Assembly: GCF_900112495.1 (NCBI RefSeq)
Contig: NZ_FOMA01000008.1
Span: 1-64,000 of the forward strand
DNA length: 64,000 bases
From: Bacillus sp. OV322
GTDB lineage: Bacteria > Bacillota > Bacilli > Bacillales > DSM-1321
Direction of reading: 5' to 3'
The position numbers and the translations under genes were made by a program. The notes under the pieces were generated by a model. It was not told where the DNA came from. It did no database searches and saw only the letters and a program-made list of their open reading frames with translations. Positions 9,937 to 20,613 of this stretch are shown piece by piece. Every line of letters starts with the position of its first letter. The stretch's first letter is position 1.

Positions 9937-9952
9937 TCAAACGTTTGATTAA
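9933..9952. promoter_or_regulatory. 20-bp perfect palindrome over the purF stop
   Basis: TTAATCAAACGTTTGATTAA is fully self-complementary and overlaps the purF stop codon (9934-9936). The identical 20-mer recurs at 40971-40990, where it extends to 28 bp. It looks like a dimeric-repressor operator, for instance of a TetR-family protein, or a short cruciform. It stands at the head of the 100-base purF-purM gap. Confidence 0.6.
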
Positions 9953-10036
9953 ATTTGTTTCAGGCAAGCAATGGCGAGGGTTCTGCCATCTTCACGGTTG
10001 ATGGCGGAGGTTTCAATAGAGAGGACTGAAATATAA

Positions 10037-11065
10037 ATGGCCAATGCGTACAAAGATGCAGGTGTGGATATTGAAGCGGGCTACGAGGCTGTGGAACGCA
10101 TGAAAAAGCACGTTCAGCGGACACTGCGCCCTGAGGTTCTGAATGGCTTGGGCGGTTTTGGCGGAATGTTTGACCTATCGTCATTAGGCTTAAAGGAGCC
10201 AGTTCTTGTTTCAGGAACGGATGGTGTTGGTACGAAGCTTAAGCTGGCATTTATGCTTGATAAGCATGATTCAATTGGCATCGACTGTGTGGCAATGTGT
10301 GTGAATGATATTGTTGTGCAGGGTGCAGAACCCCTTTATTTCATGGATTATATTGCATGCGGAAAAGCGAAGCCGGAAGTAATTGAAAGCATTGTTAAAG
10401 GCGTGGCAGAGGGCTGCAGGGATGCCGGCTGTGCGCTGATTGGCGGAGAAACGGCTGAGATGCCTGGAATGTATCAGGATGATGAATACGATTTGGCAGG
10501 CTTTACGGTAGGAGCCTGCGAGAAGTCCGGACTTGTAAACGGGAACAGCATGAAAGCGGGAGATGTGCTGATCGGCCTTGCTTCAAGCGGCATCCACAGC
10601 AACGGCTATTCACTAGTCCGCAAGATTCTTCTTGAAGATGAAAAGCTTGATTTACACAGCTACTTCGAAGAATTCGGCACAACACTTGGAGAAGAATTGC
10701 TGACTCCAACGAAAATTTACGTTAAACCTCTATTATCCGCTATGAAAAAATATCAGATAAAAGGTATGGCCCATATCACTGGCGGCGGATTTATTGAAAA
10801 CATCCCACGGATGATGCCTGAAAACCTGGGCGCGGACATTCAAAAGAATTCGTGGGCTATTCCTGCTATTTTCAGCTTTCTTGAAAAAAGGGGCAAGCTG
10901 AACCAAGCTGAAATGTTCAATATTTTTAACATGGGTATCGGAATGGTACTCGCTGTGAGTGAAAACGTTGCAGCAGATCTTATCAGCCATTTTGAAGAAT
11001 GCGGAGAAAAAGCATATGTGATCGGAAAAGTGACAGATGATAAGGGAGTTTCGTTTAAGGAGTAA
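10037..11065 (+). CDS. purM: AIR synthetase PurM
   Basis: A protein of 342 aa. It cyclises FGAM to AIR with ATP. The family signature [14 protein letters not shown] lies at about residues 59-72, followed by [16 protein letters not shown] near 98-113. GAGAGGAC, about 10 bases before the ATG, is the ribosome site. Unlike most of the operon it is not overlapped by its neighbours: 100 bases separate it from purF and 103 from purN. Confidence 0.97.
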   Translation: MANAYKDAGVDIEAGYEAVERMKKHVQRTLRPEVLNGLGGFGGMFDLSSLGLKEPVLVSGTDGVGTKLKLAFMLDKHDSIGIDCVAMCVNDIVVQGAEPLYFMDYIACGKAKPEVIESIVKGVAEGCRDAGCALIGGETAEMPGMYQDDEYDLAGFTVGACEKSGLVNGNSMKAGDVLIGLASSGIHSNGYSLVRKILLEDEKLDLHSYFEEFGTTLGEELLTPTKIYVKPLLSAMKKYQIKGMAHITGGGFIENIPRMMPENLGADIQKNSWAIPAIFSFLEKRGKLNQAEMFNIFNMGIGMVLAVSENVAADLISHFEECGEKAYVIGKVTDDKGVSFKE

Positions 11066-11168
11066 GTGCTGATAGATGGATAGTACCGTCACCCGGGCGT
11101 GCTTTAAATAGATGCTTTTGGATGTGGCGGTTTTCCGTTTTGGACATGTTTTTTTAAAGGGGGAGACT

Positions 11169-11735
11169 ATGAAAAAAATTGCTGTTTTCGCTTCAGGGAG
11201 CGGAAGCAACTTTCAGGCTATTATGGACGAAATTAAAGCAGGCGGTTTAAAGGCTGAAATCTCTTTGCTGGTTTGTGACCGTCCAGGCGCACTAGTCCTT
11301 GAAAGAGCTTCAGGCGAAGGAGTTAACGTTTTTTGTTTTTCGCCAAAAGAATATGAAAGCAAGGAAATGTTTGAACTGGAAATTTTATCGGCGCTTTCGG
11401 AGCACGAAGCGGAATACATTGTTCTTGCCGGATATATGCGCCTGATCGGCCATACTCTGCTGCAAAAATTCCCGCAGAAAATCATAAATATCCATCCATC
11501 CTATTTGCCGGCTTTCCCCGGGAAGGATGCCATAGGGCAAGCATTTGATGCAGGAGTGAAGGAAACCGGTGTAACTGTTCATTATGTGGATGAAGGCATG
11601 GATACCGGGCCGGCCATTGCCCAAAGAAGGGTTCCCATTTTACCGGGAGATACAAAGGAAGCTCTGCAAAAAAGAATCCAAGCTGTGGAGCACGAACTGT
11701 ATCCGCAAGTGTTAAACAAGATATTGCATACATAA
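11169..11735 (+). CDS. purN: GAR transformylase PurN
   Basis: A protein of 188 aa. It transfers a formyl group from 10-formyl-THF to [15 protein letters not shown] (7-18) binds phosphate. Asn107 and His109 in [12 protein letters not shown], and Asp145 in [10 protein letters not shown], are the catalytic residues. ATG at 11169 follows GGGGGAG with 5 bases of spacing; the longer frame from 11112 lacks a ribosome site. purH starts 22 bases after its stop. Confidence 0.96.
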   Translation: MKKIAVFASGSGSNFQAIMDEIKAGGLKAEISLLVCDRPGALVLERASGEGVNVFCFSPKEYESKEMFELEILSALSEHEAEYIVLAGYMRLIGHTLLQKFPQKIINIHPSYLPAFPGKDAIGQAFDAGVKETGVTVHYVDEGMDTGPAIAQRRVPILPGDTKEALQKRIQAVEHELYPQVLNKILHT

Positions 11736-11757
11736 GACATTATACGGAGGGATCATG

Positions 11758-13293
11758 ATGACTAAACGCGCATTGCTAAGTGTTTCTGATAAAACAGGAA
11801 TCATTGAATTTGCTAAAGGATTAAAGGAAGCGGGCTTTGAACTTATTTCTACTGGAGGTACGAAAAAGGCTCTTGTGGATCATGGAATCGAAGTAACTGG
11901 AATTAGCGAGGTGACTGGCTTTCCTGAAATTCTGGACGGAAGAGTAAAGACCCTTCACCCGAACGTTCACGGCGGTTTATTGGCAAGGCCGAATGATGCC
12001 TCCCACAAAGCACAGCTCGAGGAGAATCGGATCCAGCCAATTTCATTGGTTTGCGTAAATCTTTATCCTTTCCAGCAGACGATTGCAAAAGAGAATGTAA
12101 CGGCAGAGGATGCCATTGAAAATATTGATATCGGCGGACCAACCATGCTTCGCTCGGCTGCAAAAAACCATGAGTTTGTTACAGTGGTCGTCGATCATGC
12201 TGATTATGATACAGTGCTTGCGCAGATTAAAGATGAAGGAGATGTTTCGTTCAGCTTCAAAAGAAAGCTTGCCGCAAAGGTCTTCCGACATACAGCTGCA
12301 TATGATGCCGTAATATCCGAGTACATGACAGAGCTTGCTGAAGAAGAAAACCCGGAGAGCCTTACGGTTACTTATAACCTGAAGCAATCTTTAAGATATG
12401 GAGAGAATCCGCACCAAAAAGCTGCTTTTTACAGCAAGCCATCAGGAGCATCCTTTTCCGTTGCCCATGCACAGCAGCTTCACGGAAAAGAGCTTTCCTA
12501 TAATAACATCAATGACGCCGATGCAGCGCTTCAGATCGTGAAGGAATTCAGTGAGCCCGCAGCTGTGGCTGTCAAGCACATGAATCCATGCGGTGTGGGA
12601 ACAGGTTCCAGTATTTCAGAGGCATTTGCTAAAGCATATGAAGCAGATCCTACTTCAATTTTTGGCGGGATCATCGCTCTAAACCGGGAAGTGGATAAAG
12701 AAACGGCAGAAAAACTGCGTGAAATCTTCCTGGAAATTATTATTGCACCATCCTTCTCTGAAGAAGCATTCGAGGTGCTGACTGGTAAGAAGAACATCCG
12801 TCTTCTGACGGTTTCCTTTGAAGGCGATAATAGGCTTGAGAAAAAGCTATCTTCTGTACAAGGCGGTTTGCTGGTGCAGGATAGCGATGCCTATGGATTT
12901 GAAGATGCGGAAATTTCAGTGCCTACTAAACGGGAACCAACAGAAAAGGAATGGGAAGCCCTGAAGCTTGGCTGGAAAATCGTAAAGCATGTTAAATCGA
13001 ATGCCATTGTGGTTTGTGATGACAAAATGACGCTTGGTGTCGGTGCCGGACAAATGAACAGAGTCGGATCGGCTAAAATTGCCCTGGATCAGGCGGGAGA
13101 AAAAGCCAAAGGAAGCGCAATGGCTTCTGATGCTTTCTTCCCAATGGATGATACTGTAGAAGCTGCCCATCAAGCAGGTGTTACAGCCATCATTCAGCCG
13201 GGCGGCTCTGTCCGCGATGAGGATTCTATCAAAAAAGCGGATGAATATGGAATTGCCATGGTCTTCACGGGAGTTCGCCACTTTAAACATTAA
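11758..13293 (+). CDS. purH: Bifunctional AICAR transformylase/IMP cyclohydrolase PurH
   Basis: A protein of 511 aa. It carries out the last two steps to IMP. The N-terminal MGS-like cyclohydrolase domain (about 1-195) contains STGGT and [17 protein letters not shown]. The C-terminal AICAR transformylase domain contains [10 protein letters not shown] and DAFFPMDD. Two adjacent ATGs (11755 and 11758) exist; the second is preferred because GGAGGG ends 6 bases before it. An unusually long 324-base gap full of repeats separates it from purD. Confidence 0.96.
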   Translation: MTKRALLSVSDKTGIIEFAKGLKEAGFELISTGGTKKALVDHGIEVTGISEVTGFPEILDGRVKTLHPNVHGGLLARPNDASHKAQLEENRIQPISLVCVNLYPFQQTIAKENVTAEDAIENIDIGGPTMLRSAAKNHEFVTVVVDHADYDTVLAQIKDEGDVSFSFKRKLAAKVFRHTAAYDAVISEYMTELAEEENPESLTVTYNLKQSLRYGENPHQKAAFYSKPSGASFSVAHAQQLHGKELSYNNINDADAALQIVKEFSEPAAVAVKHMNPCGVGTGSSISEAFAKAYEADPTSIFGGIIALNREVDKETAEKLREIFLEIIIAPSFSEEAFEVLTGKKNIRLLTVSFEGDNRLEKKLSSVQGGLLVQDSDAYGFEDAEISVPTKREPTEKEWEALKLGWKIVKHVKSNAIVVCDDKMTLGVGAGQMNRVGSAKIALDQAGEKAKGSAMASDAFFPMDDTVEAAHQAGVTAIIQPGGSVRDEDSIKKADEYGIAMVFTGVRHFKH

Positions 13294-13317
13294 GCACCCT
13301 TTATGAGGTTTTGCAGT

Positions 13318-13423
13318 GATTCGCTCTAATTGACGCCAATTTGGCTCTAATGAAGCGGAATCTGGCTCTAATCACCGGGTATTTGGCTCGAATGAAGCAG
13401 GAATTGGATACTATTATCCAATT
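13318..13423. repeat. 21-nt periodic array with terminal hairpin, copy B
   Basis: Four 21-nt units begin at 13318, 13339, 13360 and 13381, all variants of RWTTYGGCTCKAAT plus a variable tail. They end in a hairpin, AATTGGATA-CTAT-TATCCAATT (13402-13423). Layout, unit number and orientation are the same as in copy A at 301-405. This copy lies between purH and purD inside the operon. The minus strand again reads as seven-residue FIRAK-type repeats, with no sign of real translation. Confidence 0.85.
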
Positions 13424-13465
13424 AAATGGAAACAAAAGGGATGTATATATAAATGCAGAAGGCAG

Positions 13466-13560
13466 TTTTCGTAAAATTTGCCGCATGGAACAAGGGGTTG
13501 ATTTCCGCTCTAGGATGCTCGCTTTCCGTGGGGCGGGCGGTGAGCCTCCTCGATGCCCCG
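13466..13560. repeat. Dispersed element, left-half copy
   Basis: From TTTTCGTAAA through GCATGGAACAAGG, TTGATTTCCGCTCTAGG, ATGCTCGCTTTCCG and GGGCGG-CGGTGAGCCTCC, this matches the left part of the complete copy at 29492-29690. After about 95 bases the match ends and the purD leader begins. It is therefore a truncated copy located inside the purine operon. Confidence 0.75.
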
Positions 13561-13611
13561 CAGAAATTATTAAAAAAGAAATCAGCCTTACAAATACCAA
13601 TAAAGAGGTGA

Positions 13612-14892
<1,281 letters not shown>

Positions 14893-14893
14893 C

Positions 14894-14925
14894 AAAAGCC
14901 GCCTCTTATAGGGGCGGCTTTTATA
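14894..14925 (+). terminator. Terminator of the purine operon
   Basis: AAAAGCCGCC (14894-14903) pairs perfectly with GGCGGCTTTT (14913-14922), with a T-rich tail, two bases after the purD stop. Confidence 0.93.
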
Positions 14926-15148
14926 GTGGAATAAAAGACACATGACAGATCTGAAGGCCGCACGAACAGCGCCTGTAAATAAAAACAGATACATAGAGAA
15001 ATAGAGGACAATTTTGTTCGGAGAGCGGCAGAAAATCTATTTTTCAATAGCAATCTGAAAAAAGGAATTATATACCAATAGAAAACCTGTATCAAATGTT
15101 TTATGATATGTAAGGTTTAAAGTAATTAATTGGAAAGGATGGATGGTT

Positions 15149-15418
15149 ATGAAGAAATTATCCGTTATTTTACTGTCATTTGGTTTGGTGTTTGGTTTTT
15201 CATTCAGTGCAGGGGACAATGCTAAAGCGAGTACAAAAATCATCAGCTACAAAAATTGTACAGCATTAAACAAGGTATATAAAGGCGGAGTGGCAAAATC
15301 GTCAAAGGTTAAAAACAAGGGCGGAAAAACGCACTACAAGCCGTACGTATCAAGCGCCCTTTACAGTAAAAACAGCCATAGCGACAGAGACAAAGATGGA
15401 ATTGCATGTGAAAGATAA
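15149..15418 (+). CDS. Secreted excalibur calcium-binding domain protein
   Basis: A protein of 89 aa. A signal peptide (KK, then a hydrophobic run to about residue 20, then AGDNAKA) is followed by an excalibur-type domain: YKNCTALNKVYKGGV and the terminal DRDKDGIACER. The D-x-D-x-DG-x-x-CE pattern resembles an EF-hand calcium loop. It is probably exported and cell-surface or extracellular. ATG at 15149 is preferred over 15143 because AAAGGA at 15135-15140 gives better spacing. It is a single gene between two terminators. Its substrate or partner is unknown. Confidence 0.88.
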   Translation: MKKLSVILLSFGLVFGFSFSAGDNAKASTKIISYKNCTALNKVYKGGVAKSSKVKNKGGKTHYKPYVSSALYSKNSHSDRDKDGIACER

Positions 15419-15440
15419 GAGCTGAAAGGCTCTTTTTTTT
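15417..15440 (+). terminator. Terminator after the excalibur gene
   Basis: AAGAGC (15417-15422) pairs with GCTCTT (15429-15434), ending in eight T. It overlaps the stop codon. Confidence 0.88.
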
Positions 15441-15452
15441 GTTCTCTGGGGC

Positions 15453-16073
15453 TTAATAACAAATCCCTGCACGCAGCTTCATGAATTCCGTGCTTTTTAG
15501 CTGAGACAGGGCAAAATCGGCCGTATCTTGGACCGATATTTCTGTTCCTCCCTCAGGCAGCATATCCCTTTCCGTACGATAGCTTCCTGTCCTTATCCCA
15601 TCAGGCAGATAGGTAGGGCAGACGATCGTCCACTCAAGTCCGCTATCTTTAAGGAAAGTGTAAACCTTATGGTGTTCAATTGCTGCAGCGGCAGACCTTC
15701 GTCTTGATTCACTAGACTGGTAGCGAAGCTTATCAGGCTCAAGCCTGCTTTGGAGGATCCCTGCGGTGCCGATGGTAATCAGCCTTGTAATTCCCTCTTT
15801 TTTCATTGCATCGCATATAAGCGGTATACTATCTGAAAGTGTTGTGGTTTTATCTGTGTTCAATGAGCTGATCACGGCATCACAGCCGTGTAAGGCAGCT
15901 TGTATATCCTTAATTTGCAGCACATTTCCTTCTAGAACGGCTAGTTTTTCATCTGAAATCTCAATTTTTTCAGGAGAGCGGACCAATGCTGTTACATGAT
16001 GACCTTCCTGAAGGGCATATGTGACTAAATGGCTGCCGACTCGCCCTGTTGCCCCTAATATTAGCAGATTCAA
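15453..16073 (-). CDS. NAD(P)-binding NmrA/SDR-like protein
   Basis: A protein of 206 aa. The Rossmann motif GATGRVGSH (residues 7-15) is followed by ALVRSPEKI, and by a helix with a YQSSESRRR stretch. It resembles atypical short-chain dehydrogenase/NmrA proteins such as B. subtilis YwnB; the substrate is unknown. The start is TTG at 16073, with AGGTGA 8 bases upstream and no usable ATG in frame. It is convergent with the excalibur gene and divergent from the aldo/keto reductase. A redox or stress role is only an inference from its neighbour. Confidence 0.85.
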   Translation of the reverse strand: MNLLILGATGRVGSHLVTYALQEGHHVTALVRSPEKIEISDEKLAVLEGNVLQIKDIQAALHGCDAVISSLNTDKTTTLSDSIPLICDAMKKEGITRLITIGTAGILQSRLEPDKLRYQSSESRRRSAAAAIEHHKVYTFLKDSGLEWTIVCPTYLPDGIRTGSYRTERDMLPEGGTEISVQDTADFALSQLKSTEFMKLRAGICY

Positions 16074-16175
16074 AAATCATCACCTCATAAGATAATTTAC
16101 GGTAAAAAGGGTATTGCGATAATAATGAAAATGTATCATATTGCCTTAATGTATTCTAGTTTGAGTGCAGGCTTT

Positions 16176-16197
16176 TCAGGCACTAAAATGTGCCTGA
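16176..16197. promoter_or_regulatory. 8-bp hairpin upstream of the aldo/keto reductase
   Basis: TCAGGCAC (16176-16183) and GTGCCTGA (16190-16197) are perfect inverted repeats around TAAAAT. They sit in the 262-base divergent gap 16074-16335, which otherwise shows no supported gene. A further copy of the same half-motif (GTGCAGGC) is at 16165-16172. It may be an operator or a leader hairpin. Confidence 0.4.
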
Positions 16198-16335
16198 AGA
16201 ACTTTTTGGTGCCTATATTACAAAAAAGTGCGTACTTTTCTTCCGGAAGCATATCCTCCATACTAGTTTTGCAGGATATTATGAATAACCAGTGCGCTCA
16301 AAGAGGCACTTATAAATATAGGGAGGTTTTATTAA

Positions 16336-17178
16336 ATGGCTAGTTCATTACAAGATCGCGTTACACTGAATAATGGAACAAAAATGCCTTGGTTCGGCCT
16401 TGGTGTGTTTAAGGTGGAAGAAGGGCCAGAACTTGTTGAAGCGGTTAAAACAGCAATCAAGCACGGCTACCGCAGCATTGATACAGCGGCTATTTATGGA
16501 AATGAAGAGGGAGTAGGACAAGGAATCAGGGAAGGCATGAAAGAAGCCGGCATTACCCGTGAGGAACTGTTCGTGACATCTAAGGTTTGGAATTCAGATT
16601 TAGGCTCCGAAGCAGCTATAGAGGCTTATGAGCTAAGCTTAAAGAAGCTGGGTCTTGAATACCTGGATTTATATCTGATTCATTGGCCCGTTGAAGGAAA
16701 ATATAAAGACGCCTGGAGAGGCCTGGAGAAGCTTTATCAGGACGGAAAAGTGAAGGCTATTGGCGTGAGCAACTTCCAGGTGCATCACTTGAAAGATTTA
16801 TTGAAGGACGCGCAAGTCAAGCCTGTGGTCAATCAAGTCGAACTTCACCCGCGTTTAACTCAAGAAGAGGTACGGGCGTATTGTAAAGAACAAGGCATTC
16901 AAGTGGAGGCATGGTCTCCGTTAATGCAAGGGCAGCTGCTTGATCATCCTGTGCTTGCTGAAATTGCCAGTAAGCATAATAAAACAATTGCTCAAGTTAT
17001 TCTGCGCTGGGATCTGCAGCATGAAGTCATCACAATCCCTAAGTCTGTGAAAGAGCAGAGGATTACCGGAAATGCACAGGTATTTGACTTCCAGCTGACT
17101 GAAGACGAAATGGTAAAAATAGATGAATTGAATCAAAATAAGCGTGTCGGTCCTGACCCGGACCATATTGATTTCTAA
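16336..17178 (+). CDS. Aldo/keto reductase (YvgN/YtbE type)
   Basis: A protein of 280 aa. An NADPH-dependent TIM-barrel reductase of the AKR5-like group that includes B. subtilis YvgN (glyoxal/methylglyoxal reductase). Signatures in order are SIDTAAIYGNEEGVG (Asp and Tyr of the tetrad), TSKVWN (Lys), LIHWPV (His), and the C-terminal IPKSVKEQRITGNAQVFDF that binds NADPH phosphate. GGGAGG, 10 bases before the ATG, is the ribosome site. It is a single-gene unit with its own terminator. A role in detoxifying reactive carbonyls is inferred from the family. Confidence 0.93.
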   Translation: MASSLQDRVTLNNGTKMPWFGLGVFKVEEGPELVEAVKTAIKHGYRSIDTAAIYGNEEGVGQGIREGMKEAGITREELFVTSKVWNSDLGSEAAIEAYELSLKKLGLEYLDLYLIHWPVEGKYKDAWRGLEKLYQDGKVKAIGVSNFQVHHLKDLLKDAQVKPVVNQVELHPRLTQEEVRAYCKEQGIQVEAWSPLMQGQLLDHPVLAEIASKHNKTIAQVILRWDLQHEVITIPKSVKEQRITGNAQVFDFQLTEDEMVKIDELNQNKRVGPDPDHIDF

Positions 17179-17187
17179 ATCTTAAAT

Positions 17188-17237
17188 AGAGGCTGTGCCA
17201 TTGGTCAGATTCATGACTAGCGGCGCAGCCTCTTTTT
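17188..17237 (+). terminator. Terminator after the aldo/keto reductase
   Basis: AGAGGCTGTGCC (17188-17199) pairs with GGCGCAGCCTCT (17222-17233) with one G-T pair, followed by TTTTC. Confidence 0.88.
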
Positions 17238-17292
17238 CTAGTTTTAAGCGCGGATTATCTGGTATCTCTGCTGCCCTGATGTTTGGGTGAAT

Positions 17293-17550
17293 TCACTTAT
17301 GCATTTCCTGCTTGATGGCATCTGGCATGACAGCATCCGCAAGGTCCCGGTTTCTTTCCATGGCATCTGTTATCGGGCAATAACGTGTGGCACCGCTGGC
17401 TACTTTCATGGAGGCAAGCATGGCAGTCAGCACGTAAGATTGCTTCCAGGGTTTCCTGACGAGTTTGGCTGTTGACCATGTGAGCAGGGTTAGTCCGCAT
17501 GCCATTCTTACAAAGCCATTCATTATACTAATATTTTGTTTATCGTTCAT
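17293..17550 (-). CDS. Small membrane protein, DUF2892 type
   Basis: A protein of 85 aa. The pattern NISIMNGFVRMACGLTLL, then TAKL, then a second hydrophobic helix and GATRYCPITDAM, is typical of DUF2892/YgaP-like inner-membrane domains. Two membrane segments are visible (about 11-28 and 37-54). GGGAGGAC, 9 bases before the ATG, supports the start. It is transcribed divergently from yerA. Some family members accompany rhodanese or sulfide-handling proteins, but no such partner is visible here. Confidence 0.8.
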   Translation of the reverse strand: MNDKQNISIMNGFVRMACGLTLLTWSTAKLVRKPWKQSYVLTAMLASMKVASGATRYCPITDAMERNRDLADAVMPDAIKQEMHK

Positions 17551-17580
17551 ATCTTATTGTCCTCCCTTCATAAAGTTTTA

Positions 17581-17605
17581 ACATTAAATTGCTAAACTTT
17601 AATGT
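17581..17605. promoter_or_regulatory. Inverted repeat in the DUF2892/yerA divergent gap
   Basis: ACATTAAA (17581-17588) and TTTAATGT (17598-17605) are perfect inverted repeats with a 9-base spacer. They are located between two divergent genes, a plausible operator position. No regulator is assigned. Confidence 0.4.
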
Positions 17606-17729
17606 GTTAATATACCGAATATGGTACTATTAAGGAAAATTGGGTTGCATTTTCCTTTTGTCCGGGTCATAAAAAACCCCTTTGCTAATACAATGAAATG
17701 TATATCCCGATTCAACGGAGGGATTAGAA

Positions 17730-19472
17730 TTGCTGGAACAGCGCTACAGATGGAAAAATATGCAGCTGCGCGAGCATATTGACGTGCTGGATGGCATGAA
17801 GGCTCCGCATATCTTATTGAAAAATACTACTTATTTAAATCAGTATCTTCGTAAATGGATGAAAGCGAATATCTGGATCTATGAAGACCGGATCATTTAC
17901 GTAGGCGAAAAGCTTCCTGACGATATCACGGGCTGTGAGGTGCTGGATTGCAAGGGCCAGGTTCTGGTTCCGGGTTACATTGAACCTCATTCCCATCCAT
18001 TTCAGTTATATAATCCCCAGACGTATGCCCGCTATTCGTCATACTGCGGGACAACCACATTGATCAATGACAACCTTTTGCTCTTTTTGCAATTAGATAA
18101 AAAGAAAGCGTTTACTTTATTAGGAGAGCTCCGTAATATACCGTCTTCCATGTACTGGTGGTGCCGCTTTGATTCACAGACTGAGCTCAGGAATGATGAG
18201 AAGGTTTTTACTCATGAAGATATCAAGTCCTGGCTTGAGCATGATGCGGTCCTTCAGGGCGGAGAACTGACTGGCTGGCCATCCCTGCTTGCAGGGGATG
18301 ATATGATGCTGCACTGGATTCAGGAAGCGAGGAGAATGAGGAAACAGATTGAAGGGCATTTTCCCGGCGCTTCAGAGAAAACGCTTGCAAAAATGATGCT
18401 GTTCGGTGCTGGCTGCGATCATGAAGCCATGACTGGTAAAGACGTAATGACACGGTTGATGCAGGGATATACCGTTTCGCTCAGGTATTCATCCATTCGT
18501 CCGGATCTCCCTGTGCTGCTCGATGAAATTCTGGAAATGGGCATATCCCATTTCGACAGGTTCTTTTTTACAACAGACGGGTCTCCGCCATCCTTCTGTG
18601 AAAATGGACTGATTGATGTGATGATTAAAATGGCGATCGACCGGGGAATACCGGTAATTGATGCTTATAACATGGCGACTATTAACATAGCGAGGTATTA
18701 TAACATTGAATACCTGCATGGAAGCATTGCGACCGGCCGGGTGGCAAACATCAATTTTTTATCTGACGAGAAAAATCCAGTTCCTGTTTCGGTGCTCGCC
18801 AAAGGCAAGTGGGTGAAAAAAGACGGCGTAAACCTGGAAGCAGATACTGATATAGATTGGACAGAATATGATTTTGAGCCGCTAAAGCTTGACTGGAAGA
18901 TGGATTTCGATGATCTCGAATTTTCCATGCCGTTTGGGATTGAAATGGTGAATGACGTGATTACGAAGCCCTATTCCATCTCCTCCGACGTATCATATGG
19001 AGAGCTGTCCTTTGATCACGATGAGTGTTTTTTCTCCATGCTGGACAGGGGCGGCAAGTGGCGCATCAATACAATTGTAAAGGGATTTGCAGACAGGCTG
19101 TGCGGGATTGTAAGCTCTTATTCCAACACGGGTGATATTGTGGCGATTGGCAAACGGAAGGAAGACATCATCCTTGCCTTTAACAGAATGAAAGAAATAG
19201 GCGGGGGCATAGTACTTGCTGAAAATGGAAAAATTATCTTCGAACTTCCCCTGAAACTAAAGGGATTGATGTCAGACAAACCGGTAGAGAAGCTTATAGA
19301 GGAAGAAAAGGAATTAAAGCAGCTATTGAAGGAGAGAGGATATCCCTTTTCCGACCCGATTTATACGATGCAGTTCTTCTCATCCACCCACCTGCCTTAT
19401 ATACGGGTGACTCAAAATGGAGTCTACGATGTTATGAAGAAAACTATACTCTTTCCTTCTATAATGCGTTAA
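17730..19472 (+). CDS. yerA: Adenine deaminase-like amidohydrolase YerA
   Basis: A protein of 580 aa. An amidohydrolase-superfamily protein of the adenine deaminase group. The metal-binding PGYIEPHSHP has His87 and His89, and CDHEAMTGKDVM and FFTTDGSPPSF supply other active-site residues. In B. subtilis the orthologue sits at the same place after purD and is annotated as a putative adenine deaminase. The PHSHP motif differs from the HxHIESS of classic Ade, so substrate is uncertain. TTG at 17730 is used, with CGGAGGGATT about 6 bases upstream and no in-frame ATG nearby. Position next to pur genes suggests purine salvage. Confidence 0.88.
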   Translation: MLEQRYRWKNMQLREHIDVLDGMKAPHILLKNTTYLNQYLRKWMKANIWIYEDRIIYVGEKLPDDITGCEVLDCKGQVLVPGYIEPHSHPFQLYNPQTYARYSSYCGTTTLINDNLLLFLQLDKKKAFTLLGELRNIPSSMYWWCRFDSQTELRNDEKVFTHEDIKSWLEHDAVLQGGELTGWPSLLAGDDMMLHWIQEARRMRKQIEGHFPGASEKTLAKMMLFGAGCDHEAMTGKDVMTRLMQGYTVSLRYSSIRPDLPVLLDEILEMGISHFDRFFFTTDGSPPSFCENGLIDVMIKMAIDRGIPVIDAYNMATINIARYYNIEYLHGSIATGRVANINFLSDEKNPVPVSVLAKGKWVKKDGVNLEADTDIDWTEYDFEPLKLDWKMDFDDLEFSMPFGIEMVNDVITKPYSISSDVSYGELSFDHDECFFSMLDRGGKWRINTIVKGFADRLCGIVSSYSNTGDIVAIGKRKEDIILAFNRMKEIGGGIVLAENGKIIFELPLKLKGLMSDKPVEKLIEEEKELKQLLKERGYPFSDPIYTMQFFSSTHLPYIRVTQNGVYDVMKKTILFPSIMR

Positions 19473-19544
19473 AATATAAAAGAAGAAGTTTTTCAATCTC
19501 GAGGGGAATAGCCTGAAAATTTAGTCAGGGAGTGTGCGGTCACC

Positions 19545-20582
19545 ATGCGTAAAACTTTTTCAATCCTGATGTCTTCGTTTCTTCTGGTGGCTGGCTGCAG
19601 CCATAAACATGATGACAAACCCAAACAGGAACCTCGGTCAACGGATAGCACTAAAACTAAAGATACAGATATAAAGCAAGGTTCATATAAGTACCCTTTA
19701 ACGGGTATAGGCACGAAAGATCCTGCGGACAGCAGGGCAGTTGCCATCATGATTAACAATCATCCGAAGGCAAGGCCGCAAACAGGGCTTTCCAAAGCAG
19801 ATGTTGTGTATGAAATGCTTGCTGAAGCAGGTATAACAAGATTTTTGGCTGTATATCAAAGTGAAATGCCAGAGCAGGCAGGTCCGGTCCGCAGTGCGCG
19901 GGATTACTTTGTAAAATTGGCCAAAGGCTTCAATAGTATTTATATAGCACATGGTTATAGCCCTGATGCCAAAAAGCTTCTCAAAAGCGGTTATATTGAT
20001 AATCTGAACGGGATCCAGTATGATGGCACATTGTTCAAGCGATCTTCAGACCGGAAAGCTCCGCATAATTCCTATATTACCTTCAGCAGCATTGAAAAGG
20101 GAGCAAAGATGAAATCGTTTGATTTAACAGGTGCACCCAGGGCCTTTTCCTTTTTGAGCGCTAAGCAGCTGAAGGAATTGCGGGGAGACCCGGCAGGAAC
20201 GGTTTCCGTTTCATATGGTTCCGCATCATTCGATGATACGTATACGTATGATAGTGCCAAAGGAAGATATAAACGGTATACAAACAATCAGCAATCGGTG
20301 GAATATAAAACTGGTGCATCCATTCTGCTTGACAATATTTTAGTGATTGAAGCGCATCACAAGATCATTGACAGCTACGGGCGCCGTGATATTAACTTTA
20401 CTTCTGGCGGCAAAGGATATCTCTTTCAAAAAGGGAAAGTGAACAAAGTAAAGTGGAAGAATGTACACGGGGAAATCGTTCCTTTCAGGAATGGCAAAGA
20501 GGCAGGCTTCGTCCCCGGAAAAACGTGGGTGAATATCATCCCGGATCATCCCGGGCTTGCTGGCAGCCTATCCTATAAGTAA
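19545..20582 (+). CDS. yerB: DUF3048 lipoprotein YerB
   Basis: A protein of 345 aa. A lipoprotein signal peptide with lipobox LVAGC places the mature protein at Cys18. A charged linker precedes the DUF3048 body, seen in RAVAIMINNHPKARPQTGLSKADVVYEMLAEAGITRFLAVYQ-type sequence from about residue 65, and a C-terminal YerB-like domain follows. It is probably anchored outside the membrane. Function is not established. The ATG at 19545 follows GGGAGTGTG. It precedes yerC by 31 bases, so the two are probably co-transcribed. Confidence 0.9.
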   Translation: MRKTFSILMSSFLLVAGCSHKHDDKPKQEPRSTDSTKTKDTDIKQGSYKYPLTGIGTKDPADSRAVAIMINNHPKARPQTGLSKADVVYEMLAEAGITRFLAVYQSEMPEQAGPVRSARDYFVKLAKGFNSIYIAHGYSPDAKKLLKSGYIDNLNGIQYDGTLFKRSSDRKAPHNSYITFSSIEKGAKMKSFDLTGAPRAFSFLSAKQLKELRGDPAGTVSVSYGSASFDDTYTYDSAKGRYKRYTNNQQSVEYKTGASILLDNILVIEAHHKIIDSYGRRDINFTSGGKGYLFQKGKVNKVKWKNVHGEIVPFRNGKEAGFVPGKTWVNIIPDHPGLAGSLSYK

Positions 20583-20613
20583 TAGGGAATCAGACATTTA
20601 AAGGAGATACACT

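Noticed and set aside
13301..13600. Minus-strand open frame with FIRAK-type seven-residue repeats
   Set aside because: The repeats follow from the 21-nt DNA period. The frame is antisense to an operon gap and lacks translation signals.
16125..16343. Open frame of 72 codons before the aldo/keto reductase
   Set aside because: It overlaps the reductase ribosome site and start and spans a hairpin; it has no ribosome site of its own.
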